A stretch of 64,000 bases of DNA from Thysanoteuthis rhombus (GCA_963457665.1 OY735202.1:78400166-78464165), one strand, 5' to 3'; shown: positions 38,500-51,644, counted from the stretch's first letter. Numbers and translations are program-made. The notes: generated from the letters alone by a model not told the origin.

Positions 38500-41400
38500 T
38501 AGATATCTATCTATCTATCTAGATATCTATCTATCTATCTATCTAGATATCTATCTATCTATCTATCTAGATAGATATCTATCTATCTATCTAGATAGAT
38601 ATCTATCTATCTATCTAGATAGATATCTATCTATCTATCTAGATAGATATCTATCTATCTATCTAGATAGATAGCTAGCTATCTAGATAGATAGCTAGCT
38701 ATCTAGATAGATAGCTAGCTATCTATCTAGATAGCTAGCTATCTATCTATCTAGATAGATATCTAGATAGATAGATAGCTAGCTATCTAGATAGATAGAT
38801 AGCTAGATAGATAGATAGCTAGCTATCTAGATAGATAGATAGCTAGCTATCTATCTAGATAGCTAGCTATCTATCTAGATAGCTAGCTATCTATCTAGAT
38901 AGCTAGCTATCTAGATAGATAGCTAGCTATCTATCTAGATAGCTAGCTAGCTAGATAGCTAGCTATCTATATAGATAGCTAGCTATCTATCTAGATAGCT
39001 ATCTATCTAGATATCTATCTAGATAGATATCTATCTAGATAGATAGATAGCTATCTATATAGATAGATAGCTATCTATCTATATAGATAGATAGCTATCT
39101 ATCTATATAGATAGATAGCTATCTATATAGATAGATAGCTATCTATATAGATAGATAGCTATCTATATAGATAGCTATCTATATAGATAGCTATCTATCT
39201 AGATAGATAGCTATCTATATAGATAGCTATCTATATAGATAGCTATCTATCTAGATAGATATCTATCTAGATATCTATCTAGATAGATAGATAGATATCT
39301 ATCTAGATAGCTAGATAGATATCTATCTAGATAGCTAGATATCTATCTAGATAGCTAGATATCTATCTAGATAGCTAGATATCTATCTAGATAGCTAGCT
39401 ATCTATCTAGATAGCTATCTAGATAGATAGCTAGCTATCTAGATAGCTAGCTAGCTATCTAGATAGATAGCTAGCTAGCTATCTAGATAGATAGCTAGCT
39501 ATCTAGATAGATAGATATCTAGATAGATAGATAGCTAGCTATCTAGATAGCTAGCTAGCTATCTAGATAGCTAGCTATATAGATAGCTAGCTAGCTATAT
39601 AGATAGCTAGCTAGCTATATAGATAGCTAGCTATCTATATAGATAGCTAGCTATCTATATAGATAGCTAGCTATCTATATAGATAGCTAGCTATCTAGAT
39701 AGATAGCTAGCTATCTATATAGATAGCTAGCTATCTAGATAGCTAGCTATCTAGATAGCTAGCTATCTAGATAGATAGCTAGCTATCTATCTAGATAGCT
39801 AGCTATCTATCTATCTAGATAGATATCTAGCTATCTAGATAGATAGATAGCTAGCTATCTATCTAGATAGCTAGCTAGCTATCTATCTAGATAGCTAGCT
39901 ATCTAGATAGATAGATATCTATCTATCTATCTAGATAGCTAGATATCTATCTAGATAGATAGATAGCTAGCTATCTAGATAGATATCTATCTATCTAGAT
40001 AGATAGATAGCTATCTATATAGATAGATAGCTATCTATATAGATAGATAGCTATCTATCTATATAGATAGCTATCTATCTATATAGATAGATATCTATCT
40101 ATATAGATAGCTATCTATATAGATAGCTATCTATATAGATAGCTATCTATCTAGATAGATATCTATCTAGATAGATATCTATCTAGATAGATAGATAGAT
40201 AGATATCTATCTAGATAGCTAATCTAGATAGATAGCTAGCTAGCTATCTAGATAGCTAGCTAGCTATCTAGATAGCTAGCTAGCTAGCTATCTATCTAGA
40301 TAGCTAGCTAGCTATCTAGATAGATAGATAGCTAGCTATCTAGATAGATAGATAGCTATATAGATAGCTAGCTATCTATATAGATAGCTAGCTAGCTATA
40401 TAGATAGCTAGCTATCTATATAGATAGCTAGCTAGCTATATAGATAGCTAGCTAGCTATATAGATAGCTAGCTATCTATATAGATAGCTAGCTATCTATA
40501 TAGATAGCTAGCTATCTATATAGATAGCTAGCTATCTAGATAGATAGCTATCTAGATAGATAGCTATCTAGATAGATAGCTAGCTAGCTATCTATCTAGA
40601 TAGCTATCTAGATAGATAGCTAGCTATATAGATAGATAGATAGCTAGCTATATAGATAGCTAGCTATATAGATAGCTAGCTATATAGATAGATAGCTAGC
40701 TATATAGATAGCTAGCTATATAGATAGATAGCTATATAGATAGATAGCTATATAGATAGATAGCTATATAGATAGATAGCTAGCTAGCTATATAGATAGA
40801 TAGCTAGCTATCTAGATAGCTAGCTATCTAGATAGCTAGCTAGCTATCTAGATAGATAGCTAGCTATCTAGATAGCTAGCTAGCTATCTAGATAGCTAGC
40901 TAGCTATATAGATAGCTAGCTATCTATATAGATAGCTAGCTAGCTATATAGATAGCTAGCTATCTATATAGATAGCTAGCTATCTAGATAGATAGCTATC
41001 TAGATAGATAGCTATCTAGATAGATAGCTATCTAGATAGATAGCTATCTAGATAGATAGATAGCTAGCTATCTATCTAGATAGCTATCTAGATAGATAGC
41101 TAGCTATATAGATAGATAGATAGCTAGCTATATAGATAGCTAGCTATATAGATAGATAGATAGCTATATAGATAGATAGCTAGCTAGCTATATAGATAGC
41201 TATCTATCTAGATAGCTAGCTATCTATCTAGATAGCTAGCTATCTATCTAGATAGCTAGCTATCTATCTAGATAGCTAGCTATCTATCTAGATAGCTAGC
41301 TATCTAGATAGATAGATAGCTAGCTATCTAGATAGATAGCTAGCTATCTAGATAGCTAGCTATCTAGATAGCTAGCTATCTAGATAGCTAGCTAGCTATC

Positions 41401-42106
41401 TAGATAGATAGCTATCTAGATAGATAGCTAGCTATCTAGATAGCTAGCTATCTAGATATCTATCTAGATAGCTAGCTATCTAGATAGCTAGCTAGCTATC
41501 TAGATAGATAGCTAGCTATCTAGATAGCTAGCTAGATAGATAGATAGATAGCTAGCTAGATAGATAGCTAGCTAGATAGATAGCTAGATAGCTAGCTAGA
41601 TAGCTAGCTAGCTAGATAGCTAGCTATCTAGATAGCTAGCTATCTAGATAGCTAGCTATCTAGATAGATAGATAGCTAGATAGATAGATAGCTAGCTATC
41701 TAGATAGATAGATAGCTAGCTATCTAGATAGATAGCTAGCTATATAGCTAGATAGCTAGCTATATAGATAGATAGCTAGCTAGCTATATAGATAGATAGC
41801 TAGCTAGCTATATAGATAGATAGCTATATAGATAGATAGATAGCTATATAGATAGATAGCTAGCTAGCTATATAGATAGATAGCTAGCTAGCTATATAGA
41901 TAGATAGCTAGCTAGCTATATAGATAGATAGCTAGCTAGCTAGATAGATAGCTAGCTATATAGATAGATAGATAGCTAGCTATATAGATAGATAGATAGC
42001 TAGCTATATAGATAGATAGCTATATAGATAGATAGCTATATAGATAGCTAGCTAGCTATCTAGATAGATAGATAGATAGCTATCTATCTAGATAGATAGA
42101 TAGATA
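38500..42106. repeat. 3.6-kb lattice array of TA-spaced dinucleotides (GATA/TATC/AGCT/TATA) in LC3 intron 3
   Basis: For about 3,607 bp every second dinucleotide is TA, and the alternating slots are only GA, GC, TC or TA. The dominant order is GA, then GC, then TC, then back to GA, a cycle that reads the same on both strands. The result is a chain of short palindromes (TCTAGA, TAGCTA, GATATC). Local higher-order units of 20-24 bp change along the array: GA/TC only at 38500-38660, GC-containing after that, TA-containing blocks such as 39050-39250, and a clean 20-bp unit near 41209-41308. I noticed one register slip (GCTAATCTA near 40220). It starts about 35 bp after the exon 3 donor. Confidence 0.97.
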
Positions 42107-42485
42107 CAAAAACTGCCCTGAGGCTGTGAATATGGCCTATAGAGCTGTAAATACATGTTTTTTTGCAACATTCATATGTTTTGGGGATCAGTTTAGTATA
42201 TTGAATCTGCACAGCTTGCTATTGTATTTTTTTCTAAAATCTTTTTTCATCATAACTCATCTTGGGCCATCACACTGCTTCAACAAGCATTTAGTACAAA
42301 TTGGAGAAAGCTTTCTGTCAGTTTTTAACTCGCATGAATTTTGTGAGTGGGGAGCCTGGTTCATGCCCAGTGCTTGCTGTAGAGAGAAGGTCCAAGTAGA
42401 GTTTTTGATAAAAGCTATTAAAAATTAAGATGAAGTTGAAAATTAATAAAATTGCTCACAATACTTTTTCTAATGATAAGAATAA

Positions 42486-42689
<204 letters not shown>

Positions 42690-43560
42690 CTGTTTTGAGG
42701 CTGCCAATCGGGCCCTGAGGGCTGCAAAATGGCAGATATCAGCTCAAGCTCTGCTAATACAATGTGTTTTTCAGCCACATCCATTTGATCTTACCTCTTG
42801 GGTTGAGTTTGGAATATCCAATCAAGTGCGGGAACATTTGTGTCCTAATATATATTTATTTCATACAAAAATAGATAATTACATCTAGTATCTTTTATTT
42901 CTGAACTTTGCCATACCAATTTCGTTATTTTATTTTATTCTATCAAAAATGGGGATTTTAGAATTTACTTTATAAGTCTACTTATTGTAGGTAAAGCTTT
43001 GTTAGAAACTCAATTTATCCTCAGGGTTGTTTTGTGCTTTTAATGATTGAAGGCAAGACTGAATTTAGGAAGAAGAAATTAGGGATACTTCAAAATCAAT
43101 TTATAGAATTTTGAGATAAGTAAAAATTTCAATGGAGAGAAAGAGAGCATAATATGACTGCATTTCTTGAAGGAACTGCAAATTCAATTGTGCAACAACA
43201 TAGCTTCTATCCAAAAGCTTTGATTGAAGCACAAAGAATTTTACAATACTTGGAAACTTTATGAATGGCAGAAAATGAGGGTCTGGTTTAGCATTAAAGT
43301 TACATTTTAAGTAGATTTCCAGCCATTAAAACGTTTGAAAAATGAACTTATCTTCTAAACTGAATGTAATTGCAATGAACAGTATTAAAATGCACCAATT
43401 AGTGTTAAAATGGTGTTGATACAGTGTGAAAAATGCTCGATCACACTAGAAATAATTAGCTCTTGAGAATATATACGAATGTTGTGAACAACTCATTCAA
43501 CTCTGGAAATGTTCTGCACCCAAAAATATAAAGCAATCACATTTAATATGAAATATATAT
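42690..43560 (+). other. MAP1LC3: Probable LC3 3' untranslated region (end not determined)
   Basis: AT-rich sequence after the LC3 stop with no coding signal. A perfect 26-bp inverted repeat pairs 42832-42857 with 43551-43576. The first clear AATAAA I noticed downstream is at 44195-44200. The polyadenylation site cannot be fixed from sequence alone. Confidence 0.4.
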
Positions 43561-43576
43561 TAGGACACAAATGTTC
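42832..43576. mobile_element. Candidate MITE-like insertion with 26-bp perfect terminal inverted repeats
   Basis: 42832-42857 and 43551-43576 are exact reverse complements (26 of 26), enclosing 693 bp that is AT-rich and non-coding. No convincing target-site duplication is visible beside the repeats, so a different origin of the hairpin remains possible. It sits immediately downstream of the LC3 stop codon. Confidence 0.45.
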
Positions 43577-46510
43577 ATGGACGCCAATGATCGGGATTCA
43601 TTTGACTGGGACACAGTTGTCCCATCACCATCCAACCTGAATTTTTTTGTCGTCAGTAACATCTACAATACGCAAAATCTATATTACTCTGCAAAGTAGT
43701 TTGGGCTTTTTGCATGTCAAGTCCTGTCCATCTACTTCTCTTCTATAGTTGATCATCTGCAAAAAAAAGGGACAAAAAAAGTTATTAACAGCCGTAGCTG
43801 TTTTACTGCAAAAAAAAGGGAATCATGAAATTTTTTCAAAGTCATCCTTATTCCCCAAACTATTTGCAATCTTCCTTGATACTCCTGATTAACGGTAATA
43901 ATTATAATTCAAAAAGAAAAAATAATTATCTAAATATCTATCGTGAGTGTGGCCTTTGCCCAGGGTAGATAATTCTAAAATCTATATCATGAAGGCAGTT
44001 GCTCTGTCAGTGTGTAAGAAAAGAAAAACGAAAAAAAAAAGAAAGGTTAGCTTATGCAGATAAGCAAGGGAAAATTTTTTTCCCCTTTTTTCATTCATTA
44101 GAAAATGAAAAAAGAAATTATTTTGGCCCTTAAAGAAAGATGGTTGAATCCTAGTTTCCGTGCATAAAAAGAAGATAACTCCTGTAATCATTTAAATAAA
44201 CCAGGGATTATCACTCCTATCAGAGAAAAACAGAAGTTAATATATAAAATATTGTTATTGCTTTGAACTGGACACAAAATTATTAGGAACTTTATTTTCA
44301 TGCGAACCTTCAACTTTCCACTCGTTTACCCACTAGATGATTGAATGTTATGAGAGGAAGAGCATCTTTTTAGCTTTTATGTACACTCTTCAGTGTCTTT
44401 ATGCAGAAAAAGCTCTAATACAAGATAGAATATAAACTTACTGAATTATGATACATAACAATGAGGTTTGCTAAAAGAGAGTGTCCCGCTTGAGTTGTTC
44501 GTCACACTGCCAACGTTTCTCAAACTATGATAAGTGGTTGAAGTATCCACTGAATATGAATGATAAGTGGTTAAAGTGTCTGCTGAGTGTGTGGTTGAAA
44601 TATCCGCTAAAACTAATTGAAGGTTCCGTTGAACTGAGGAATTACTGTAATGCAATTTTTACCTCGGTTTTTCTTTGATAAGGGAGATAATCATTTAGTT
44701 CATTTCAAGGCTAACAGGATTCTCCCCCTTGGAACCTAGGAATCTACCCCAAAGACTTTTTCACTTTGATCTTATGTCAATATACATTTATTTAAATTAC
44801 TGCTCATATTTGAAGATTATTTTCATCATTTTTCTTTCTTCTTACAAAAACGTAAAACAAAAAAAAAAACAAAACAAATACATTTATGGTTCACTGAGCT
44901 TTTAAAAAAATCCTTGGTTGTATTTCGGGACAAGAGCCGGTGAAAAAAAAAAAAAAAAAATTATATATTGAACTGTCCAGCCTTTTTCTATTTATTATTT
45001 TAGTTGGAATCTCCACAAAGTCTGTTTATAAAAAGTGGACTATCATTTTTAAAAAAATATATCTGTCATGGTTTTTGGTTTGTACGTCTTTGGTGTCATT
45101 TTAATCTGCATACCTTAAAGTTAATGACTTGATGAAAATTATTAAATAAATAATTGGAAAAAAAAAAAAAAAAAATCGGACTCATTTTTTTTCCCCCCAC
45201 CCTACTCCTGGTAACCTAAGCAAGGCCTTTTGGCCATTTCTCACCTAGAGGTTATAAATGCCACAATTTAAGATCAGTAGAACGTGATGAAATGGCTTAT
45301 TGGTGTTAAGATTGAAAAAGTTAGAAATATGAAAAGACTCGCTCAAAATGAAGGAGCAATAAGAATTAAAATGACAAATAGGATAAAATGGATGGGGAAA
45401 AAAAAAAATTGTTAAAATTGCTTATTGGTGTTAGAATTATAAAGGATTTAGTTAACAATTCTAATTTTCAGTATATATATATATATATATAATAATTAAG
45501 TCATATATATGGTTTTAATAGCAAGATATGGGTTTGTTATCCAAGTAGGTGTACATGTGTTGACCATATGTTAGACATTGACAAATGGGCCAACATGAAC
45601 CAAATCTCTGAGAGGTTCAATCCATTTGTGTCTCCAATTCGTTGTTACACATTGTTTGGAGTAGACCTGTTCCTGACATGTCGTGTCAATTTGAAATTTC
45701 CTTTGAAATTGAACCAAATGGTTACCAAATCTCTTTGTATACCAAGTGAAATTCATGAGGAAGAATGAATGGCACAAGGATGTGTGTGTTTGAGTGGCAC
45801 AGGATCAAGGCGCTGCTCGAGTTTTGAACTGATCATTTTTACAACATCAGAATAAAGTGTTGACTTTAAGTAATGTGTAACAGGGAATTGAAGGGATGTT
45901 TATGCTTGCTCATTGCTCAATGCATACCATATGATTTACTTGTGTATGCTTGGCTTTGTCTTACATCTGTGCAGTCTCATTCAATAGCCAAACTTCATAT
46001 TTTAGTTATGACTCCAGGGTTCTAGGAATGTCTTAAAAGTTCTCAGACCCAAAAGTATGTCGAAAAGAACATTGACTTTCCAAAGCTTCCATTTATCTCT
46101 CTAATAATTAGACTCGGGCTGACAAATTTCTGCCCAAACTATTAAGAATAGTATTAAAAATCTCAACTGGTTTTAATTCACCATTTTCCAAGGAATATAG
46201 CTTTGTTTCTACTTCATAATTTGAACTTTTTATGTTCTTATTAATGTTACATGAACAAAAGTGTAGTTCTGTCTTGTGAAATAAACTTGAAAATACCCCT
46301 GTAACTTCCGTTGGAAATGCAAGAAAATTCAACCTTAGACAAAATTGGATCATTTTTAAGATCGCTTTTCTCTGATTGCAATTCGGTTATGAAAAAATAC
46401 TCAACAATTTAGTATGAAAAAACGAAGTAACAGATTTGTCCAGTAAGACTTTTTAAACAAAAATTATACTTAACTCTTAATTTGCATATCAATATAAATA
46501 GCTACATTAT

Positions 46511-46520
<10 letters not shown>

Positions 46521-46550
<30 letters not shown>
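46521..46550. repeat. (TA)n microsatellite with (CA)n head
   Basis: ACACACACACACA then about 15 TA units. Confidence 0.9.
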
Positions 46551-46552
<2 letters not shown>

Positions 46553-46689
46553 TGGACATTTTGGTCTGACAGAATGAATTATGAATTGTGTTATATTGTA
46601 AAGAAACTTATATGAAATGATTGCTCATCATTAAATGGTCAACGTATCATTCAATCACGACAACATGAGTAGAACAAACATTTATAGAA

Positions 46690-46780
46690 AAATGGGGCTG
46701 CTGCGGGAATCTAACCTGTCACTGATAGGGTAGCTGCTTCAATGTCGTGCTGCACTTACCATTGTTCTTAACAGCTGCCG
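46690..46780 (-). repeat. tRNA-like SINE relic (weak)
   Basis: On the minus strand GGTTAGATTCCCGC resembles a B-box, with AAGCAGCTACCC upstream. The following 'gctgccggtaatacgaaggc' has a relative at about 14433. Boundaries uncertain. Confidence 0.35.
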
Positions 46781-46973
46781 GTAATACGAAGGCTAAATTA
46801 CTGTTTTCTTACCCACAGTGCATAGCTCCTGACAGTGGACTCTGGTTCCACATGGGACATTTTAATACACACAGCACACACCACTGATGATGGGAAGAAT
46901 CCCGAAACATGTATGGACAATTTACTTATAAGGATTAATAAACCTTACTTCCAAACACCTCACTCCCTACAGT

Positions 46974-46977
<4 letters not shown>

Positions 46978-47017
<40 letters not shown>
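46978..47017. repeat. (TA)n microsatellite
   Basis: About 20 TA units. Confidence 0.93.
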
Positions 47018-47020
<3 letters not shown>

Positions 47021-48194
47021 TGGTAGGATTCAAAATTTTTAGGAATCAATCAATTAGTACCTAATGTCACTAACTCACATTATACCTGTCAAAAATGATG
47101 TGATTATTTACTCATGGATTGGTACTTTTGCTTATGATCAGTGTGTAGTATATGTGTGCTCTACCTTGGATCAAAGTTTAGCTCCACAGCACTTTCATCT
47201 AGGATCAGAGTGTAATATCTGTGAGTGTATGCTCATTGAAAAGCATTACTCACACACATGCACGCACGTACGCGAGCGGATACAGGGTTTTGAGTGGTGA
47301 GGGTGGATTATTTCCTTACAGATGAGTTAGACAATGGATGCAATAATTTCTTCTTAAGGTTAATCTATGATTAATAGGGATTATTTGGGAATTTTTTTTT
47401 ATCTCAGCCAATGAAGTCGTAGAGATATTTTGAAAGAAGTTAGAGTGAATTGGCAAATTTTGGGTCAGATTCATGCACTATTATCTCCCCTGCATCATAC
47501 TTATCCGTCTAAACCACTTCGGGATTTGTTGAACCCTCGAATGCTTGATTAAAGAAGTTTGACCTGTACGAAAACTTAAGTTAAAAGCTTTCTGTTCTAT
47601 CATCTGTGTACAGCATAGTTAGTTAGTATGGATGTCTTTCTTGACACGTCAGTAGCTTGGTAGTAAATAAGGAGAGTGGTAGATTCAGGTTTTATTAGTG
47701 TGTAAGTATGGGTGTTAATGATCAGTATACTTGGATGAATATGTAAGTTCATTGCAGGAGGAAAGTTATAAACTAACTTAGAATTAAATTCCTGTTGGTT
47801 GAAGTTCTTGCCAGGATTCATATTCAAAAAGACAAGATATGTTCTGAGGATTTCTTGCAAGTTTCAGGCTATTAATCAGGGATCAAAGCAATAATACATT
47901 AACCTGATCACTGCCATGGATGAGATGACTCTTCTTAGCAAGTTGTCAGTCCAGTGCCACAGATGCGGTAACTCGTCTCATGATAGTATTATTCTTTTGT
48001 TAGATGGCAAGACCCCTCTCGAAAGTATGAAGTAGGTTTATGAAATGTAAAACACTAAGAGATTAGTTTTTTAATATACTGGATTTATGTTGGCCTTCTG
48101 TGTGGATCCATGTTTGAAGATATTTCGTACTCCTCTAAAATCATTAATATACTTCATTTTAACACGCTTATTCTATGAATTACTTTTGTTGGAA

Positions 48195-48405
48195 ACTGTC
48201 AACGTAGGTTCCTTTCCGTTCTGACCCCCCCCCCAACCAAGATTTTTCTAGTGATCACTGCTCAAGGAAAAAGCAAAAGAAGTAACTTTATCATTAATCG
48301 ACCCTTTTCCCCCCCGATTTTTAATTGATCACCCCCAACACGGCATGCTGCAAAAAGACGTCGGTTGTGTGATAGTTTCTATTGAGTGATTAACCAGACC
48401 TGTTG
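48195..48405 (+). repeat. Dispersed repeat, family A with internal deletion
   Basis: The 5' end GAAACTGTCAACGTAGGTTC jumps to the 3' half ('tagtgatcactgctcaagg', 'taattgatcacccccaacac', GGCATGCTGCAAAAAGACGT, 'gagtgattaaccagacctg'). About 200 bp of the middle is missing. Confidence 0.72.
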
Positions 48406-50208
48406 GATATTCTATTGATTTGTTGATTTCTATGAAAATAAAACCTTTTTAAACGTGCTATTAAGACTTTCTATTTTCATCAATTGTTAAGAAAACCCGT
48501 TACAGGGTTTGTGAGGTTAAAAACATTGCTGGTGGCAAACAAGTTAATTCTGAATTAGAAAATTGATGATAGATGAAAAAAAAAAATCAAGAAAACTTAC
48601 CTTATTGCAAAGAGGTTAGGGTGTCAGATTTCTTTTTCATTGACCATTCTTTGATTTTGAAGATTTCAAGGAGAGATGGAACTATAAGGAAAAACTTGCT
48701 TACAATCAGGAAAAGACAGTTGGAATTTGGAGGAAGGAAGGCTTGGAGAACTTGATTCTCACAGGGGGGCAGAGAGTGTGAGAGAGAAGCACAGGTAGGC
48801 ATCAGTTAACCTACTTGAAAGGTTTGAGCAAGTGGTTGGCAGAATGAATACCAGAAAGCATAAAGGAGCTAGAATTACTGGAAGTGATGAAAGGAAGGAA
48901 AGTGTGGAGAGCCATGAATATCTACGTCCTGATGGGGCATCATAGGGAGGGAGAGAGAGAGATTTACAAGAAATTCTTTGAGGGAGGAACATCATATTCT
49001 GTAAATATTTTAGAAATTTAAAAATTGATATCGAGAAAGAACAATAAAGAGAAAATGTTGATATGTATTTTCTTTTATTGATATATATATATATATATTT
49101 TTTTTTAAATTCAAGGAAAGACAAAGTAGGGATACACTATAAAGAAAAAAAAAATGGCTAAACTTTGAGTGTACAGTTGAAGAAAAAAAAAAGCAAAGAT
49201 TCCTTACCAAACACTGAGTCGTAAAATCAAAAATATTTACTTGCTAAATAAGTTAACCCATTAACTGTAGAAGGTGATGAAAATTGATAGTTATCCATTG
49301 TAAGAGGAAAGCCCGTGTCAATTGCAAGATAAAAGCTCTGACTCACAGATAGAACCGAGTTACCATCAACCACAATTAAATGGAAATTCAACTACTAAGA
49401 AGCTAAAGACATAGAAATTCCATGGGTGTTGACAACTAACATTATCCATTATTTCATGCCTCTTCTCTCAGCCTTTGCCTTAAAATTCGATAGATTAAAA
49501 AAAAAAAAGAAAAAGTATTTTGAATAAAATGAAAATTGCTTGATGTCACTTTTCATATATTATAGACGTAGCCAAACTTGACCAGGTTCTCTTACTACTG
49601 TGTGAAATACGTTTCTCCAGGTTTGAATACTATTTTGGAATAACTGAACTTAGCAATAACATATCCGTGCAATTTTTATGGACCCCTCCCCCAACAAAAC
49701 CTATCATATATAAATCGTTATGATTAACTTTTAGACTTCTGTATGCCTTGATTGTATTTTTTTAGTTCTTACTGCAACTTTTAATTAGGCTAGCTTCCCT
49801 TAGGCTGGCCTCCTTAGGTTGTGATTGGAAATGAATGTTAAAATGGAAATCATGATAAAAAGCAACTAGAAAAAATTAAATTCTAGGTAAATTGTGGTTA
49901 AAAAGTTAATATTAGTAATTGCTGTGTTATATTCAATTATAAAAAAAAAAAAAAAGAAAAGAAATGGGTTACCATTTCTAGAACTATCCTTTCTCAAGTG
50001 AATCTTTGCCATTTTTTTGTTTTTTCGTTGTTTGCATCAGTTTTTCATGAATGATAGAAATGCGACTGACAAAAAATGATTGACAATGAGAATCGAGGTG
50101 GGTGCAAGGGTGTCAGGCCCCTTGGGTGAAAGACTATAATTTGCATCCCCGTTTGTATTCTAATTTTTCTTCTTCAGTGCGCCTCTTGGAACTTTGAGCC
50201 CTAGGTGA

Positions 50209-50307
50209 TCACCCAAGTTTGCCCGATGGGCTTCCTGGTTCTTCTATCTTCCCTTCATACCCATATAACGGATTCTCGATTGACGTCGGATTCGATGGCG
50301 GCTGCGA
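50209..50307 (-). CDS. Receptor last exon: NPLY motif and stop codon
   Basis: Encodes SQPPSNPTSIENPLYGYEGK then IEEPGSPSGKLG and TGA at 50209-50211. IENPLY is a second NPxY motif. Acceptor ctttctcag, entering in phase 0. The 32 residues end the protein at 353 visible aa. Confidence 0.88.
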   Translation of the reverse strand, partial: SQPPSNPTSIENPLYGYEGKIEEPGSPSGKLG

Positions 50308-50399
50308 CTGAGAAAGAGAAAAGAAACAAAACATTTTCCTTATTGATAACATCAAAGGAAAGCAAAATTACAAAAATCCTACAAAATGAATGAAGTTTT

Positions 50400-51440
50400 T
50401 AAAAAACAAACCCTGTATAATGATCAAAATATTAAATTCAAAATTGATAAAAGTAAAAGAATTTGATAAAAGTGAAATATCTAATAAAAACTAAATAAAA
50501 AAATCCGATGAAATTATATTAAAAATCTAATAAAACGAAAATTTGATGAAACAAAAAAATTAAAATTAAAACTAGAAAAATAAAAAAAATTGAATAAAAA
50601 ACTAATAAAACTGAAATCTATTAAAACTGGAAAATTGAAAATCTAAAACTAAATAAAAAAAACTTATAAAACTGAAAAAAATAAAAAATCTGATAGAATA
50701 AAATTCAATGAAACTAAAGAATTAATGATAAAACTAAAATTTAATGAAATAAAAAAATAAAAATCCATTAAAACTGAAATTTAATGAAACTAAAGAATTA
50801 ATGATAAAACTAAAATTTAATGAAATAAAAAAATAAAAATCCATTAAAACTGAAATTTAATGAAACTAAAGAATTAATGATAAAACTAAAATTTAATGAA
50901 ATAAAAAAATAAAAATCCATTAAAACTGAAATTTAATGAAACTAAAGAATTAATGATAAAACTAAAATTTAATGAAATAAAAAAATAAAAATCCATTAAA
51001 ACTGAAATTTAATGAAACTAAAGAATTAATGATAAAACTAAAATTTAATGAAATAAAAAAATAAAAATCCATTAAAACTGAAATTTAATGAAACTAAAGA
51101 ATTAATGATAAAACTAAAATTTAATGAAATAAAAAAATAAAAATCCATTAAAACTGAAATTTAATGAAACTAAAGAATTAATGATAAAACTAAAATTTAA
51201 TGAAATAAAAAAATAAAAATCCATTAAAACTGAAATTTAATGAAACTAAAGAATTAATGATAAAACTAAAATTTAATGAAATAAAAAAATAAAAATCCAT
51301 TAAAACTGAAATTTAATGAAACTAAAGAATTAATGATAAAACTAAAATTTAATGAAATAAAAAAATAAAAATCCATTAAAACTGAAATTTAATGAAACTA
51401 ATAAATCTTTTAAAACTAAAATTTAAAAAAACTAAGGAAT
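50400..51440. repeat. AT-rich 76-bp minisatellite in the receptor's last intron
   Basis: From about 50700 to 51400 there are about nine near-identical 76-bp units (e.g. TCCAT at 50764 and again at 50840). Each unit is built from smaller 'taaaactgaaatttaatgaa' and 'actaaaatttaatgaa' halves. 50400-50700 is a degenerate version of the same A-rich motif. It lies between the last two coding exons. Confidence 0.95.
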
Positions 51441-51599
51441 TTATAAAATCAGAGTAAAATAATCAAAATAAAATTGAAAAAGAAAAGAAAAAGAAAATAA
51501 AGATTGCATTTTATAAATGGAGACGGTAAGACTTTCGTATCTGATTTGTTTTCATTTCAAAGTATAAAAGATTGAATAGAATCGTAAAACGTTTCTTAC

Positions 51600-51644
51600 C
51601 GCGGTTCCATCATTAAAGGCTGGTTCTAGATCCAGCATTGGAAA
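51600..51644 (-). CDS. Receptor exon: short cytoplasmic tail exon
   Basis: A 45-bp exon encoding FPMLDLEPAFNDGTA, phase 0 on both sides, acceptor ctatttcag and donor GTAAGA. Because it is a multiple of three with phase 0 at both ends, it could be skipped without a frameshift. Confidence 0.82.

Larger units (their letters stand above)
42690..50208. other. Intergenic region between the convergent LC3 and receptor gene ends
   Basis: No coding exon supported. Contents: the 26-bp inverted repeat (42832-43576), poly(A) tracts at about 44943-44960 and 45158-45175 (the latter just after AATAAA at 45145), (TA)n at 45473-45491, 46521-46550 and 46978-47017, a tRNA-like relic near 46700, family B near 47400 and family A at 48195-48405. 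Confidence 0.6.

Noticed and set aside
38500..42106. Possible CRISPR-like or centromeric array
   Set aside because: No spacer/repeat alternation is present. All sequence is built from the same few tetranucleotides and lies inside an intron of a split eukaryotic gene.
42126..42428. 100-residue frame between the tetranucleotide array and LC3 exon 4
   Set aside because: Intronic, without splice sites in a phase that fits LC3. The encoded residues do not resemble any Atg8 segment.
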